Below, in pieces: positions 27,461 to 36,300 of a stretch of DNA of 64,000 bases. The stretch's first letter is position 1. Each line of letters opens with the position of its first letter. The position numbers and the translations under genes are program-made. The notes below the pieces were generated by a model. That model was not told the origin of the DNA and did no database searches. It saw nothing but the letters and a program-made list of their open reading frames with translations. Source of the stretch: Promethearchaeota archaeon (GTDB lineage: Archaea; Asgardarchaeota; Lokiarchaeia; Sigyniarchaeales; SOKP01); the NCBI GenBank assembly GCA_016840085.1, contig JAEOTA010000051.1:62001-126000 (forward strand). Reading direction: 5' to 3'.

Positions 27461-28405
27461 ATGCAAGTCCATATTAAGTTTCTTGAACCTAGCGATTTAC
27501 GTGAAATTGTTAGGGGTTGGAATGTAGTGTTAATAAACGATAAATTAGATGAGAAAAAATTTAGTAGGATAGTTTTTGAAGATCCCAATTATGAAAAAGA
27601 GGGAAATCTAGTAGGAATTCAAGAAAATAGATTTGTTTCTTACGTAGGTGCTGTAGTTCGAGAAGGAATTAAAGGCAAAGATGGAAAGGGCCTTCCAAAA
27701 CATAAAGACATAGGATATATCAAGTGTTCCTTCTCACTTGAGAATTATCAAGATACAGAACAACAACTCTTCCACCAAGTGCTTAAGTATATAAAAAATA
27801 AAAAGAAAAAGAGGGTAATGGTTGGAGAGTATACTGGAGAATATTTTTTCCCCGGTATAGATGAAAGATATGTTAATGAACTTAATTTTTATCGAGATCA
27901 AGGATTTCAAGAAATTGATACTAATGAAGATTTAGTGCTTGATCTAAAGGATTATGAACCAACTGAATATCAAATTGGCAAATTAAAACATATAGGTTCA
28001 CTAGGTATAAAAATTATACCATATGATCCAAAATATTTGGATTCACTGAGATTTCTTGTAAAAGATCTAAATTATCCACATTGGTTTCCAAAAGGTTGGG
28101 ATATAAACTATGGGAAGAAAGGAAATCCGATAATTGCCATATTAAATGATCAAGTTCTTGGGTGGGCAGAATTCTATCCGACTTATTATGTCCCAGATTC
28201 TAATATGGGTTCGTTTGGTCCTATTGCTGTGCTTAAAAAGTTTAGAAAAAAGGGTATTGGATCTTGCTTATTAATGGAAGCACTTCTGCAAATGAAAAAA
28301 AGAAAAGTTCCAAAAGTATATGCAGGTTGGGCGGAAACTCCTTTCTATTTAAAAAACAGATGGAAAATTGTCCGAAAGTATATTGTTTTTGAAAAACAAC
28401 TTTAA
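27461..28405 (+). CDS. GNAT family N-acetyltransferase
   Basis: 314 residues with a clear C-terminal GNAT domain: the acetyl-CoA pyrophosphate loop lies in KKFRKKGIGSCLLMEALLQ near residue 261 (R/Q-x-x-G-x-G/A), and the final strand is VPKVYAGWAETPFYL. The first 170 residues look like a degenerate second GNAT fold. The substrate is unknown. The last 121 bases are duplicated at 31371-31491 at about 96 percent identity. Confidence 0.82.
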   Translation: MQVHIKFLEPSDLREIVRGWNVVLINDKLDEKKFSRIVFEDPNYEKEGNLVGIQENRFVSYVGAVVREGIKGKDGKGLPKHKDIGYIKCSFSLENYQDTEQQLFHQVLKYIKNKKKKRVMVGEYTGEYFFPGIDERYVNELNFYRDQGFQEIDTNEDLVLDLKDYEPTEYQIGKLKHIGSLGIKIIPYDPKYLDSLRFLVKDLNYPHWFPKGWDINYGKKGNPIIAILNDQVLGWAEFYPTYYVPDSNMGSFGPIAVLKKFRKKGIGSCLLMEALLQMKKRKVPKVYAGWAETPFYLKNRWKIVRKYIVFEKQL

Positions 28406-28591
28406 AAACTAGAATTGAATCTAATGAGCTTAAAAACAACAGCAATAGCTTTATCATTGTTGAATAATGTAAATGCTTCCGTTTTTTCAAGACTTTTTGA
28501 AAAATCAAGTTTTAAATCAATTTAACAATTAATAATTTTTAGCAATTAATCAATAAGTAAATTTCTAAAGCTACATTGTTTCCAGTATAAA

Positions 28592-29092
28592 ATGATAGAT
28601 CATCCTAAAGATGCATGGGAACGGTTTTTAGATGAATTCTATGAAACTTTTTCTGTTATTGGAACGACACATTATAAAATCTTCATATGTGGTTCTTATG
28701 TTGGTAAGCATTTTGATAATTTAAAGGAGATAAAAAGTTTAATATCTGAAGAATCTGATAACTATCTTGCTTTTTTTGAATCAGATTTTCAGAAAACATA
28801 TGAAGAAAATTATATTTTTAAATTTGATTTATTAGCAGACTTTTCTAATGAGATAATAATGATAATCGAACATGATCGTGGAGGACATATTTTAGAAATG
28901 GGAATAATACTTGCAATAAGAGAATATTTAGATAAAACTTATACTTTTGTCTTAAGGGATGCACCAATTACATTAATGTTAACAAGAGGAGGTCTTCTTT
29001 CACCATTTTTCAGAGAGGGAGAGAATTTATTTTATTTTAACAATATTGATGATTTAAGATCTAAAATTTTAGAACATTTAGGTTTTACGTAA
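28592..29092 (+). CDS. nucleoside 2-deoxyribosyltransferase/TIR-like fold protein (tentative)
   Basis: 166 residues. The segment KIFICGSYVGKHFDNLKEI near residue 29 opens a Rossmann-like fold; IIMIIEHDRGGHILEMGIIL near 94 resembles the substrate loop of nucleoside 2-deoxyribosyltransferase-like proteins, where the Glu of the GxxxE helix is catalytic. Such folds cleave N-glycosidic bonds and include TIR and other nucleotide-sensing proteins. The match is by pattern only, so the call is tentative. It stands alone between the GNAT gene and a convergent regulator gene. Confidence 0.5.
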   Translation: MIDHPKDAWERFLDEFYETFSVIGTTHYKIFICGSYVGKHFDNLKEIKSLISEESDNYLAFFESDFQKTYEENYIFKFDLLADFSNEIIMIIEHDRGGHILEMGIILAIREYLDKTYTFVLRDAPITLMLTRGGLLSPFFREGENLFYFNNIDDLRSKILEHLGFT

Positions 29093-29143
29093 TTATATAG
29101 ATAAATTAGAAAATGAAAATATTAATTTAATTTTCAAGAACTA

Positions 29144-29485
29144 TTAAGTTAATTTCTTAAAAAGATCCTGAAATTTAGATTTTATTTTAGTTAATCCTAA
29201 TTTCTGAAGTAAATTCAATGATCTTTCATTTAGAGAATAAAATGAACGAAATTCATTGCGTTTATATTCCTTCTTTTTTTCATTCTTGACTAAATTATGA
29301 TCTTTAAGATATTTTAAATGATGATCTAATTGATTTGGTTTTGTTAACGGTAGTAATTCTTTCAATTGAGTAAAAGATAAGGGCTTTTCGCTAGCAAATA
29401 GAGTAAGCATAATTTTATATCTTGTTTTTTCAGTAATTATTTCTAAATCTTTTCTAAGACTTTCAGATTCTTCAAATATTTGCAT
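29144..29485 (-). CDS. ArsR-like winged-helix regulator
   Basis: 113 residues: a winged HTH covering residues 15-85 with TEKTRYKIMLTLFASEKPLS (helix 1-2), LLPLTKPNQLDHHLKYLKDH (recognition helix) and a wing (NEKKKEYKRNEFRSFYSLN). The last 20 residues are a basic helix that may dimerise. No metal-binding cysteines are present, so it is not a metal sensor of the ArsR kind. Target unknown; it lies at the edge of the accessory region. Confidence 0.8.
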   Translation of the reverse strand: MQIFEESESLRKDLEIITEKTRYKIMLTLFASEKPLSFTQLKELLPLTKPNQLDHHLKYLKDHNLVKNEKKKEYKRNEFRSFYSLNERSLNLLQKLGLTKIKSKFQDLFKKLT

Positions 29486-29705
29486 TTTTTACTACAACCT
29501 CAATATATATTTTTTCAAATTTGCTTTATCTCATTCTATAAATGGAAAAACAGATATTTAAATATTACTCAATTAGGATTGAGTCAATGATCATTATATT
29601 ATTATAATATATAATGTTTATTTAAAGTATTAATTAATTTAAGAAAATTACTTCTTCTGAAAAATAGCCATTAAAAATTAAAAATAGAATTTTAAAAACA
29701 CTATT

Positions 29706-29800
29706 TTACATTATACTTTTGATTTTTTTGGCTAATTCCTTCGCTTCCTCATCGACGCTCTCGAGAATCTCAAAAATTTTCTCAATTATTTCAATAAGAA
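29706..29800 (-). pseudogene. 3' remnant of 113-residue family, copy A
   Basis: Minus-strand frame ending ATG TAA at 29706-29711 gives IFEILESVDEEAKELAKKI, matching the C-terminus of the intact family member at 45347-45688 (LFKILESSDADAQELARKI). Sequence upstream of about 29800 no longer matches. The 49-base core is almost identical to copy B at 33209-33265. No function remains. Confidence 0.7.
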
Positions 29801-29822
29801 ACTATTTCTATTATAAGATAAT

Positions 29823-30216
29823 TTATTTGATTTTGTGGGAGAGTTTATGGACGATCCACCATTTATCATTGATTTTCATCAGGTTAAAAGTAATCAATAT
29901 ATCCAACTTCTTCACATTCAATTCTTAGTTTTGCCGCGGCATTATTCCCCGTTACATCAATATAATAAAATTCAGTAGTCCAAGCTAAGTTTTTGTTCAC
30001 TTTTTCTGGATCATACCAAGATAAATACTCTGCTTTATCAACTATTCTCAGTTGTTTATTTTCATCAAATAGAAAAAACTTCCATTCATCATGCAAAATA
30101 CTTTTATAAAGTTCTGGATCGCTTCTAACGTGACCCTCATGGTAATAATCCATAATAGCCTTCTTTATAGAATTTTTTTCAGTTTCTTCAATATTTTCGG
30201 GTTGATTGCCTGACAT
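29823..30216 (-). pseudogene. NTF2-like/lumazine-binding-like gene with one-base frameshift
   Basis: The first frame (ATG 30216 to TAA 29884) gives 110 residues of a cystatin-like NTF2 fold related to Lumazine_bd_2/DUF4440 proteins (AIMDYYHEGHVRSDPELYK, DVTGNNAAAKLRIEC), but stops just before the last strand. Removing one T from the TTTT run (29886-29889, AAAA on the plus strand) restores the family ending NLMKINDKWWIVHKLSHKIK with a stop at 29823. The lesion is either real or a homopolymer error. If real, the product loses its last beta strand. No catalytic role is assigned. Confidence 0.75.
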
Positions 30217-30373
30217 TATTTTTCATTTAATTTTATGATTTATCATTTTAAACAGGATTAATGATAAAAAAATAAAATAGTTTTTTTAACTTTTCTTACT
30301 AATTTTTTCATTTTTTTTTTTTAAAATGGAATATTATATATAACTAAATATTAAACTGAAATAAATTATTATA

Positions 30374-31219
30374 ATGACAATTAAAAATAGGAAAAACACA
30401 CACACATCTTCAAAAGATTTACGACCCATCGAAATAAGCACTAAACGAGCAAATAGATATAAGAAGGGCATGAAATTATCTAAAATTCCTGGAATAAAAT
30501 ATATTTTTAAACATATTTTTAGTCCAAAAAACTCTACTGGATCGCCAATTCCAATAAATAAGTCTTTAGGAACTTATGAGAATCAAGTATTACCATTAGT
30601 GGTAACGGAATATTTCATTAAAAAAGCAAGCCATATTGTATTAATGGATTGTCCCTGTCGAAAAGCTAATAAATGTGAAGATCACGACTATAAATTAGGA
30701 TGCACTTGGTTGGGTAAGGCTGCTGCAAGGATTGAAGTCAAAAATTTTTCTGGTGCTCATCACGCTACTGTAGAGGAAGCACTAGAGCGGGAACGCTTGG
30801 CTTATGAAAATGGATTAGTACCTCATTTAGGTAGGCTCAGAGCAGATTCTTGGAAATATGGTGTTCTACCTGATACTGGACATTTCATGAGTTTATGTCA
30901 TTGCTGTTCCTGTTGTTGTATCCTAAGTACTATTAAATATGGTACATCTGCAATAAGAAAAATCCTAAAGAGAATGGAGGGTGTAACCGTTAATATAAAT
31001 AGGGATATATGTGTCGGCTGTGGAGAATGCTTTAAAGTCTGTATATATGATGCAATGAAAATGATTGATGAAAAAGCAAAGATCGATCAAGATGCTTGCT
31101 TAGGTTGTGGACGCTGTGCTAGCACATGTCCAAATCAAGCTATCACTATAATGATTGATGATTATAGCCGAATTGATGAATTGATTGCTCATATTGAAAC
31201 TTATGTTGATGTTACCTAA
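30374..31219 (+). CDS. multi-cluster 4Fe-4S ferredoxin protein
   Basis: 281 residues. The C-terminal 80 residues are a 2[4Fe-4S] ferredoxin (CVGCGECFKVC near 214, CLGCGRCASTCP near 243). The upstream region has extra cysteines (CPCRKANKCEDHDYKLGC near 94 and CHCCSCCC near 174), probably ligands of one or more further clusters, with conserved His between. It resembles stand-alone electron carriers of anaerobes with an N-terminal Cys-rich domain; the partner is unknown. It is flanked by decaying DNA on both sides but is itself intact. Confidence 0.82.
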   Translation: MTIKNRKNTHTSSKDLRPIEISTKRANRYKKGMKLSKIPGIKYIFKHIFSPKNSTGSPIPINKSLGTYENQVLPLVVTEYFIKKASHIVLMDCPCRKANKCEDHDYKLGCTWLGKAAARIEVKNFSGAHHATVEEALERERLAYENGLVPHLGRLRADSWKYGVLPDTGHFMSLCHCCSCCCILSTIKYGTSAIRKILKRMEGVTVNINRDICVGCGECFKVCIYDAMKMIDEKAKIDQDACLGCGRCASTCPNQAITIMIDDYSRIDELIAHIETYVDVT

Positions 31220-31225
31220 TGTTAA

Positions 31226-31491
31226 TATTGTTTTATTTTATTATTTAATAATCTGTTAAAACTTAGAGATTTCCCAAAAACTAGACTTTTACTCTCACTA
31301 CTAAAAATAAGTCTAAAATCCACTCGAGTTAATTACGAATTTGAAAATCTTCTCAAAAATTTTAAAGAAAGAAAAGATCCAAAAGTATATGCAGGTTGGG
31401 CGGAAACTCCTTTCTATTTAAAAAACGGATGGAAAATTGCCCGAAAGTATATTGTTTTTGAAAAACAACTGTAAAAACTAGAATTGAACCT
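31226..31491 (+). pseudogene. chimeric remnant: unknown gene fragment joined to GNAT 3' end
   Basis: Bases 31262-31370 encode LRDFPKTRLLLSLLK..VNYEFENLLKNFKE, similar to the remnant at 37594-37760. At about 31371 the sequence switches to a copy of the final 121 bases of the GNAT gene (28302-28422), with only five mismatches. The joined frame is open from 31226 to TAA at 31472-31474 but contains no ATG, GTG or TTG upstream of the junction. The junction lies in a purine-rich A/G tract present in both parents. Confidence 0.7.
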
Positions 31492-31593
31492 GGATCAAAG
31501 TTAATGGATTCAAATTCTCCTACGAACCTCTTTCACGAGAGCTTTTATTAGATCTGCTTTAATAGAAAAATAAAAGAGATAATAAAAAAACAT

Positions 31594-32937
31594 TTATTTT
31601 AATTTTTTCTTTAAATATATTGCTGTTATCACACAAATAACACTAATTAACAGTAATAAGGGATAACCAGGAATTACTGGTTCTCTTTTTTTAATGGTGT
31701 TTTCAACCCCATATTTCACCAAAACCATATCACCATTCTCCATCCCAAAACTATATGTGGTTCCCGAAAGATAAATGTTTTCTGACGAATCCACTGCCAC
31801 TCCATTGCCCAATTCCTTAGAAGTCCCCCCCCATATGCGACTCCATTGCTGCACACCCGAGCTGCTATATTTCACCAAAACCATATCTGGTTCTCCTACA
31901 TCGGAGTTTGTTGTATATCCTGTAATATAAATATCATCAGATGAACTCACAGTAACCCCATGACTTTCATCAGAATAAATTCCACCCCATATACGACTCC
32001 ATTGCAGCCCACCAGAACTGTTATATTTCACCAGCACCATATCATTTTCTCCCACCACAACACTGTATGTATCTCCCGCAAGATAAACATTGTCAAACGA
32101 ATCTATTGCCACTCCGAAACCAACATCCCAATCACGCCCTCCCCATATACGACTCCATTGCAGGTCACCAGAGCTGTTATATTTCACCAGAACCATATCT
32201 TCAACCCACGGCTCGTAAAAAACTGTTTCTCCCGCAAGATAAACATTGTCTGACGAATCTACTGCCACCCCATGGCCCTCATCATATCCGCCGAAGCCCC
32301 ATGTCTTATTCCATTGCAGCCCACCAGAACTGTTATATTTCAAAAGAATTACATCCTTACCTCCTACACCGTAACTCGATGTGTATCCTGTAACATAGAC
32401 ATTGTCTGATGAATCTACTGCCACTCCAAACGCAATATCATTTTCAGTTCCACCCCATGTACGATTCCATTGTTGTACACCAGAACTGTCATATTTTATC
32501 AAAACCAGATCAGTTCCTCCTGCCCCGAAACTATATGTGGTTCCCGAAAGATAAATGTTTTCTGACGAATCCACTGCCACTCCATGCCCATTATCATGAT
32601 AACTTCCACCCCATGTACGATTCCATTGCTGTACACCAGAACTGTTATATTTTACCAGAACCAGATCAGTTCCTCCTGCTCCGAAACCATATGCTTCTCC
32701 CGCAAGATATACATTATCTAATGAATCCACAGCAATTCCATTGCCACGATCCTCAAAACGCCCACCCCATGTGCGATACCAATCAACTTCAAAAGAATTA
32801 CTGGCAGATGAAGAGCTTCTAATATTCCTGCTAGCCTTAGCATCTTGTTCATTAAAAAGTGTGTTTGTCTCTTGGAATATGAGACTAAAATACAAGATAG
32901 AAATAAATACTATTATAGAATATTTTTTTTTTTTCAT
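31594..32937 (-). CDS. secreted seven-bladed SBBP-repeat propeller protein with C-terminal membrane anchor
   Basis: 447 residues: an N-terminal signal segment (YSIIVFISILYFSLIF, residues 6-21), then seven SBBP-type repeats of about 52 residues, each with W(N/S)R.WGG, GVAVDSS(D/E)N(V/I)Y(L/V)(A/S)G and DMVLVKY, predicting a closed seven-bladed beta-propeller outside the cell. The C-terminus has IPGYPLLLLISVICVITAIY followed by a Lys-rich stop-transfer, a membrane anchor. Blades two and seven share 58 identical bases (32528-32585 and 31748-31805), showing recent internal exchange. Presumably a surface adhesion or recognition protein; ligand unknown. Confidence 0.85.
   Translation of the reverse strand: MKKKKYSIIVFISILYFSLIFQETNTLFNEQDAKASRNIRSSSSASNSFEVDWYRTWGGRFEDRGNGIAVDSLDNVYLAGEAYGFGAGGTDLVLVKYNSSGVQQWNRTWGGSYHDNGHGVAVDSSENIYLSGTTYSFGAGGTDLVLIKYDSSGVQQWNRTWGGTENDIAFGVAVDSSDNVYVTGYTSSYGVGGKDVILLKYNSSGGLQWNKTWGFGGYDEGHGVAVDSSDNVYLAGETVFYEPWVEDMVLVKYNSSGDLQWSRIWGGRDWDVGFGVAIDSFDNVYLAGDTYSVVVGENDMVLVKYNSSGGLQWSRIWGGIYSDESHGVTVSSSDDIYITGYTTNSDVGEPDMVLVKYSSSGVQQWSRIWGGTSKELGNGVAVDSSENIYLSGTTYSFGMENGDMVLVKYGVENTIKKREPVIPGYPLLLLISVICVITAIYLKKKLK
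31748..31805 (-). repeat. 58-bp direct repeat within propeller gene (copy 1)
   Basis: Identical to 32528-32585, exactly 780 bases away, which is five repeat units of 156 bases (52 codons). It covers the GVAVDSSENIYLSGTTYSF part of a blade. Confidence 0.85.
32528..32585 (-). repeat. 58-bp direct repeat within propeller gene (copy 2)
   Basis: Partner of 31748-31805; both lie in phase with the blade repeat, so recombination between them would keep the reading frame and change blade number by five. Confidence 0.85.
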
Positions 32938-33194
32938 TTTTTTTCTTTAATGTATATTTTTGGATTTAAAAATTTGTAATTAAATTTCAGATATAAACTT
33001 TATACTAAAATACAATATACGTAAAAGAACAACCATTTCCTTTATATCCATACTAATAATCTACAACTCTATTCTGCAATAAATTATTTTAAATACATTT
33101 GCAGAACTTGATAAAAAAATATAATAAAATAATTGAGCAAGCCGGAAAAAATTTAATTCAACACACCTTATAATGAGATTAGTCATGTCCCAAA

Positions 33195-33360
33195 TTATAG
33201 TAATTGTTCCTTAATTTTTTTGGCTAATTCCTTCGCTTCCTCATCGACGCTTTCGAGAATCTTAAATAATTCCTCAGGAGTAACAAGTAACGCCGCATCA
33301 AGCAGCTTTTGAAGTTCAATGACCATGTTAATCCATTTCTTCTTCTGAAGATTGAAAATT
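33195..33360 (-). pseudogene. 3' half of 113-residue family, copy B
   Basis: Minus-strand translation gives VIFNLQKKKWINMVIELQKL, then LDAALLVTPEELFKILESVD and EEAKELAKKIKEQLL with a TAA at 33195-33197. It aligns with the second half of the intact copy at 45347-45688. The 5' half is absent, replaced by the end of the beta-helix/TIR gene 18 bases away. An internal ATG at 33326 could start a 43-residue peptide, but there is no ribosome binding site. Confidence 0.72.
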
Positions 33361-33378
33361 ACTTAATAAAATTCTTTA

Positions 33379-36300
33379 TTATTCTCTTAAAATCTCAGTG
33401 TATAATTTATTGATAAAAATGTTGAATTCTCCACTAGAAAATTTGACATTTAGTAAAGGAGTTAATAAAGCAGGTACAAAGCTCTCATTTTCATAAACAG
33501 GAACAATTTTTAATAAGCCTTTTTTTCGGAGTTGGAATGCCGCTTGCCATTCATCATTCACTGCTTTAGAGTTTAAAGCATTTTCAGAACAGAAAAGCAC
33601 AAATACATTACATTCCTTAAGAGTTCTCTCCATATATTCAACGATATTCTCTCCACTATCTACTTCCCAATACAATACTTTATTGATTTCAGGATATTTT
33701 TCTAAACTCTTTACAACCTTAGGTAATTGAAAATACTCTGAATCCAAAGTAGAATAACTTAAAAAAACATTAAACTCCTTAAATATTTCAGGTATAAATT
33801 CTAGACTAGGTACTACTTCGAATACAACTGATTTAGTGCTCGAGAAATACTCTGCAATTATCTCTTTATTATGAATCATCTTCTGAATTACACCCTCAAT
33901 TAACTTTTCATCTTTAATGCCACTGCTCTCAATTATTTCAGCAAGTTGTAATCGCGAAAATTTCTTCCCTAAATTTATAATTGTCTTTTTGAGTGAATTA
34001 ATAAAATTCAATTCTGATTTTTTACATTCTTTTATTTTTTCTTCAAGATCGAGTACTAAGTCCTCTATTTCATGAACCTGAGCCTTCTCTTTAAGCTCAA
34101 TTAAATTCATTAATGCAGTCTCGAACTTGTTTTCAAGAATTATATCACCAATTTCTAACATTTTTTTCTGTATTTTATTCTGGAGTTTAAGCTTCTTTTT
34201 ATTTATTTTCTCTTTCTTTTCTTCTTCAGTTATAGATGCTTTTTTCCTCCATGCTATTACTCCTGTTACAATAACAACAGTAATTATGCTAACAACAATA
34301 ATGATAATAATAATATCAATTGGCAAACCTTTTCTTGGTAAGGTAACGCCTATGTTTTCATTAAATTGATTACCTGCACAATCAATTTCTTCGTATGCTT
34401 TATCATTGTATCGTAAATCATTCTTAGATATAATGTTATAGTTAGATTCATTAAGAAATATTCCAATTTGATTATAACTGACTGTATTATTTGTTATATT
34501 ATTATAATGACTATTATCTAAATGAATCCCGTAAAGATTATTATGATTAATTGTCTCTTCATTATTTTCTATGTCAATATTATCGCTATTAATAAGTACA
34601 ATCCCACTCCTCCCATTTTGATTAATTAAATTCTCTGTTATATCGATGTCTTGACAATTAACTAAAGTAATTCCATTAGCATTATTATAGGAACAATTAT
34701 TATTGTTAATTACACCATTCGAAACACTATTCAATTTAATACTTGCGTCATAAATACCATTACTGGCTTCATAAAACATAGAATTTCTAATGATAAAATA
34801 TGCATCAGAATTTTGAATCTCAATACAATTGCTAGAATCTTGTCCACCTATTTTAATATGTTCAATAATATATGGATCACCTGAAATTCCAGAACCAGAA
34901 CACCAGCCCTTTAAGACTGCTTCTGCCCATGTATAATCTCCATTCCCTAAATCATCAATAATTATCGGATCTAAAGTCCAATAGTCATACTCCTTTTCAA
35001 TAGACACAGATTGGAAACCAATCTTTCCGAATGTATCATTCGCACAGAATGTGAGAATTATTGGACCAATTCCTTTTTTATCCCATTCTCTTTGATCAAT
35101 TACACCTGTAAACTCGTTAAAAGTAATATTAGTTAAACCATTGTCTATCGTATACCACATAGAATCTAAATTAGATTCATTAATGGAAATGTTAAAACTT
35201 GGTGCTATAATTCCAAAGATTTCATTAAAACTTGGAGAATTAATCATAATATAGGGATTCAAGTCGTCTCCGTCATCCCAAATTGGTAAATAATCCTTAC
35301 TCTTTGCGGTTCCACTTATAGGATATGGAAAATCCCCAATCCCATCATCATTAGAATCTCTTGCTTCAGAGCCTAATTCTGTGTAGTTGTCCCAATAATT
35401 TCCGATTAAACTATTATTCCAATTATTATTACTTCCGTCGTCTTGAACATGTAATCCATTTCCAATAAAATAATTATTATAAAATAAATTATACCTATTA
35501 GCAACATTCGTTATATATACGCCTTTCTGAGAATTTCCGGTTACATTATTATTATAAAATGTGTTATTTCCATTTCCATAATCTTCTGTTTTATCTATTT
35601 CAATTCCATTAGCTTTATTATTATAAATTTCATTTTTTAAGAATATCGAATCATTTACATTATCTTCAAAATAGATTCCATTTAAATCATTATTTTTTGC
35701 CTTATTCCTCGAAACAGAGAGATTTTTATTTCTAAAAAATTCAAAACCATTATCCTTGTTGAACATAACTTTATTCTCTGTAATATTACTTTGTTCAATC
35801 CCGCATAAATAAATTCCAACATGAGTATTATTAAAAGCTGTGTTGTTAATGATATTACTGAAATCAAGGTTGTAGATAAATATTCCATAAGAATTATTAT
35901 TCAATATATTATTTTTAATAGTGATATTATCGTAAAGTCCTGTTCCCCAATTATCTAAATAAATACCATGCCCTTTGTTCATTGAACAATTATTATTAAG
36001 TATTAATCCATTAGTCACATTAAATAGTGTGAATCCTGCACCATACATCCCAATTCCCGAATTATAGTTAGTACAATTCTCAACTTCAAAATATTCTCTT
36101 GTATTTTCAATATAAATGCAACTTCCTGAATCACCAGCATCTATTTTCAAATTTTTAATAAGATATGGATCTGAGAGTTTTCCTAAACCAGTACACCACC
36201 ACTTTACTAAAGCTGTCTGAGACCAATTTAAACCATTTATTCCATTACCATCAATGTGTATTTTTTCCCCATTATGGATAGGATTTTCGAAAATAGGTTT

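Noticed and set aside
31500-31550. tRNA-like T-arm sequence
   Set aside because: ggattcaaattctcc resembles a T-loop region, but no acceptor, D or anticodon stem can be built on either strand.
31960-32950. Plus-strand frames across the SBBP gene
   Set aside because: They are repeats of the antisense of blade codons, rich in His/Pro/Asn with no domain, and arise from the 156-base repeat.
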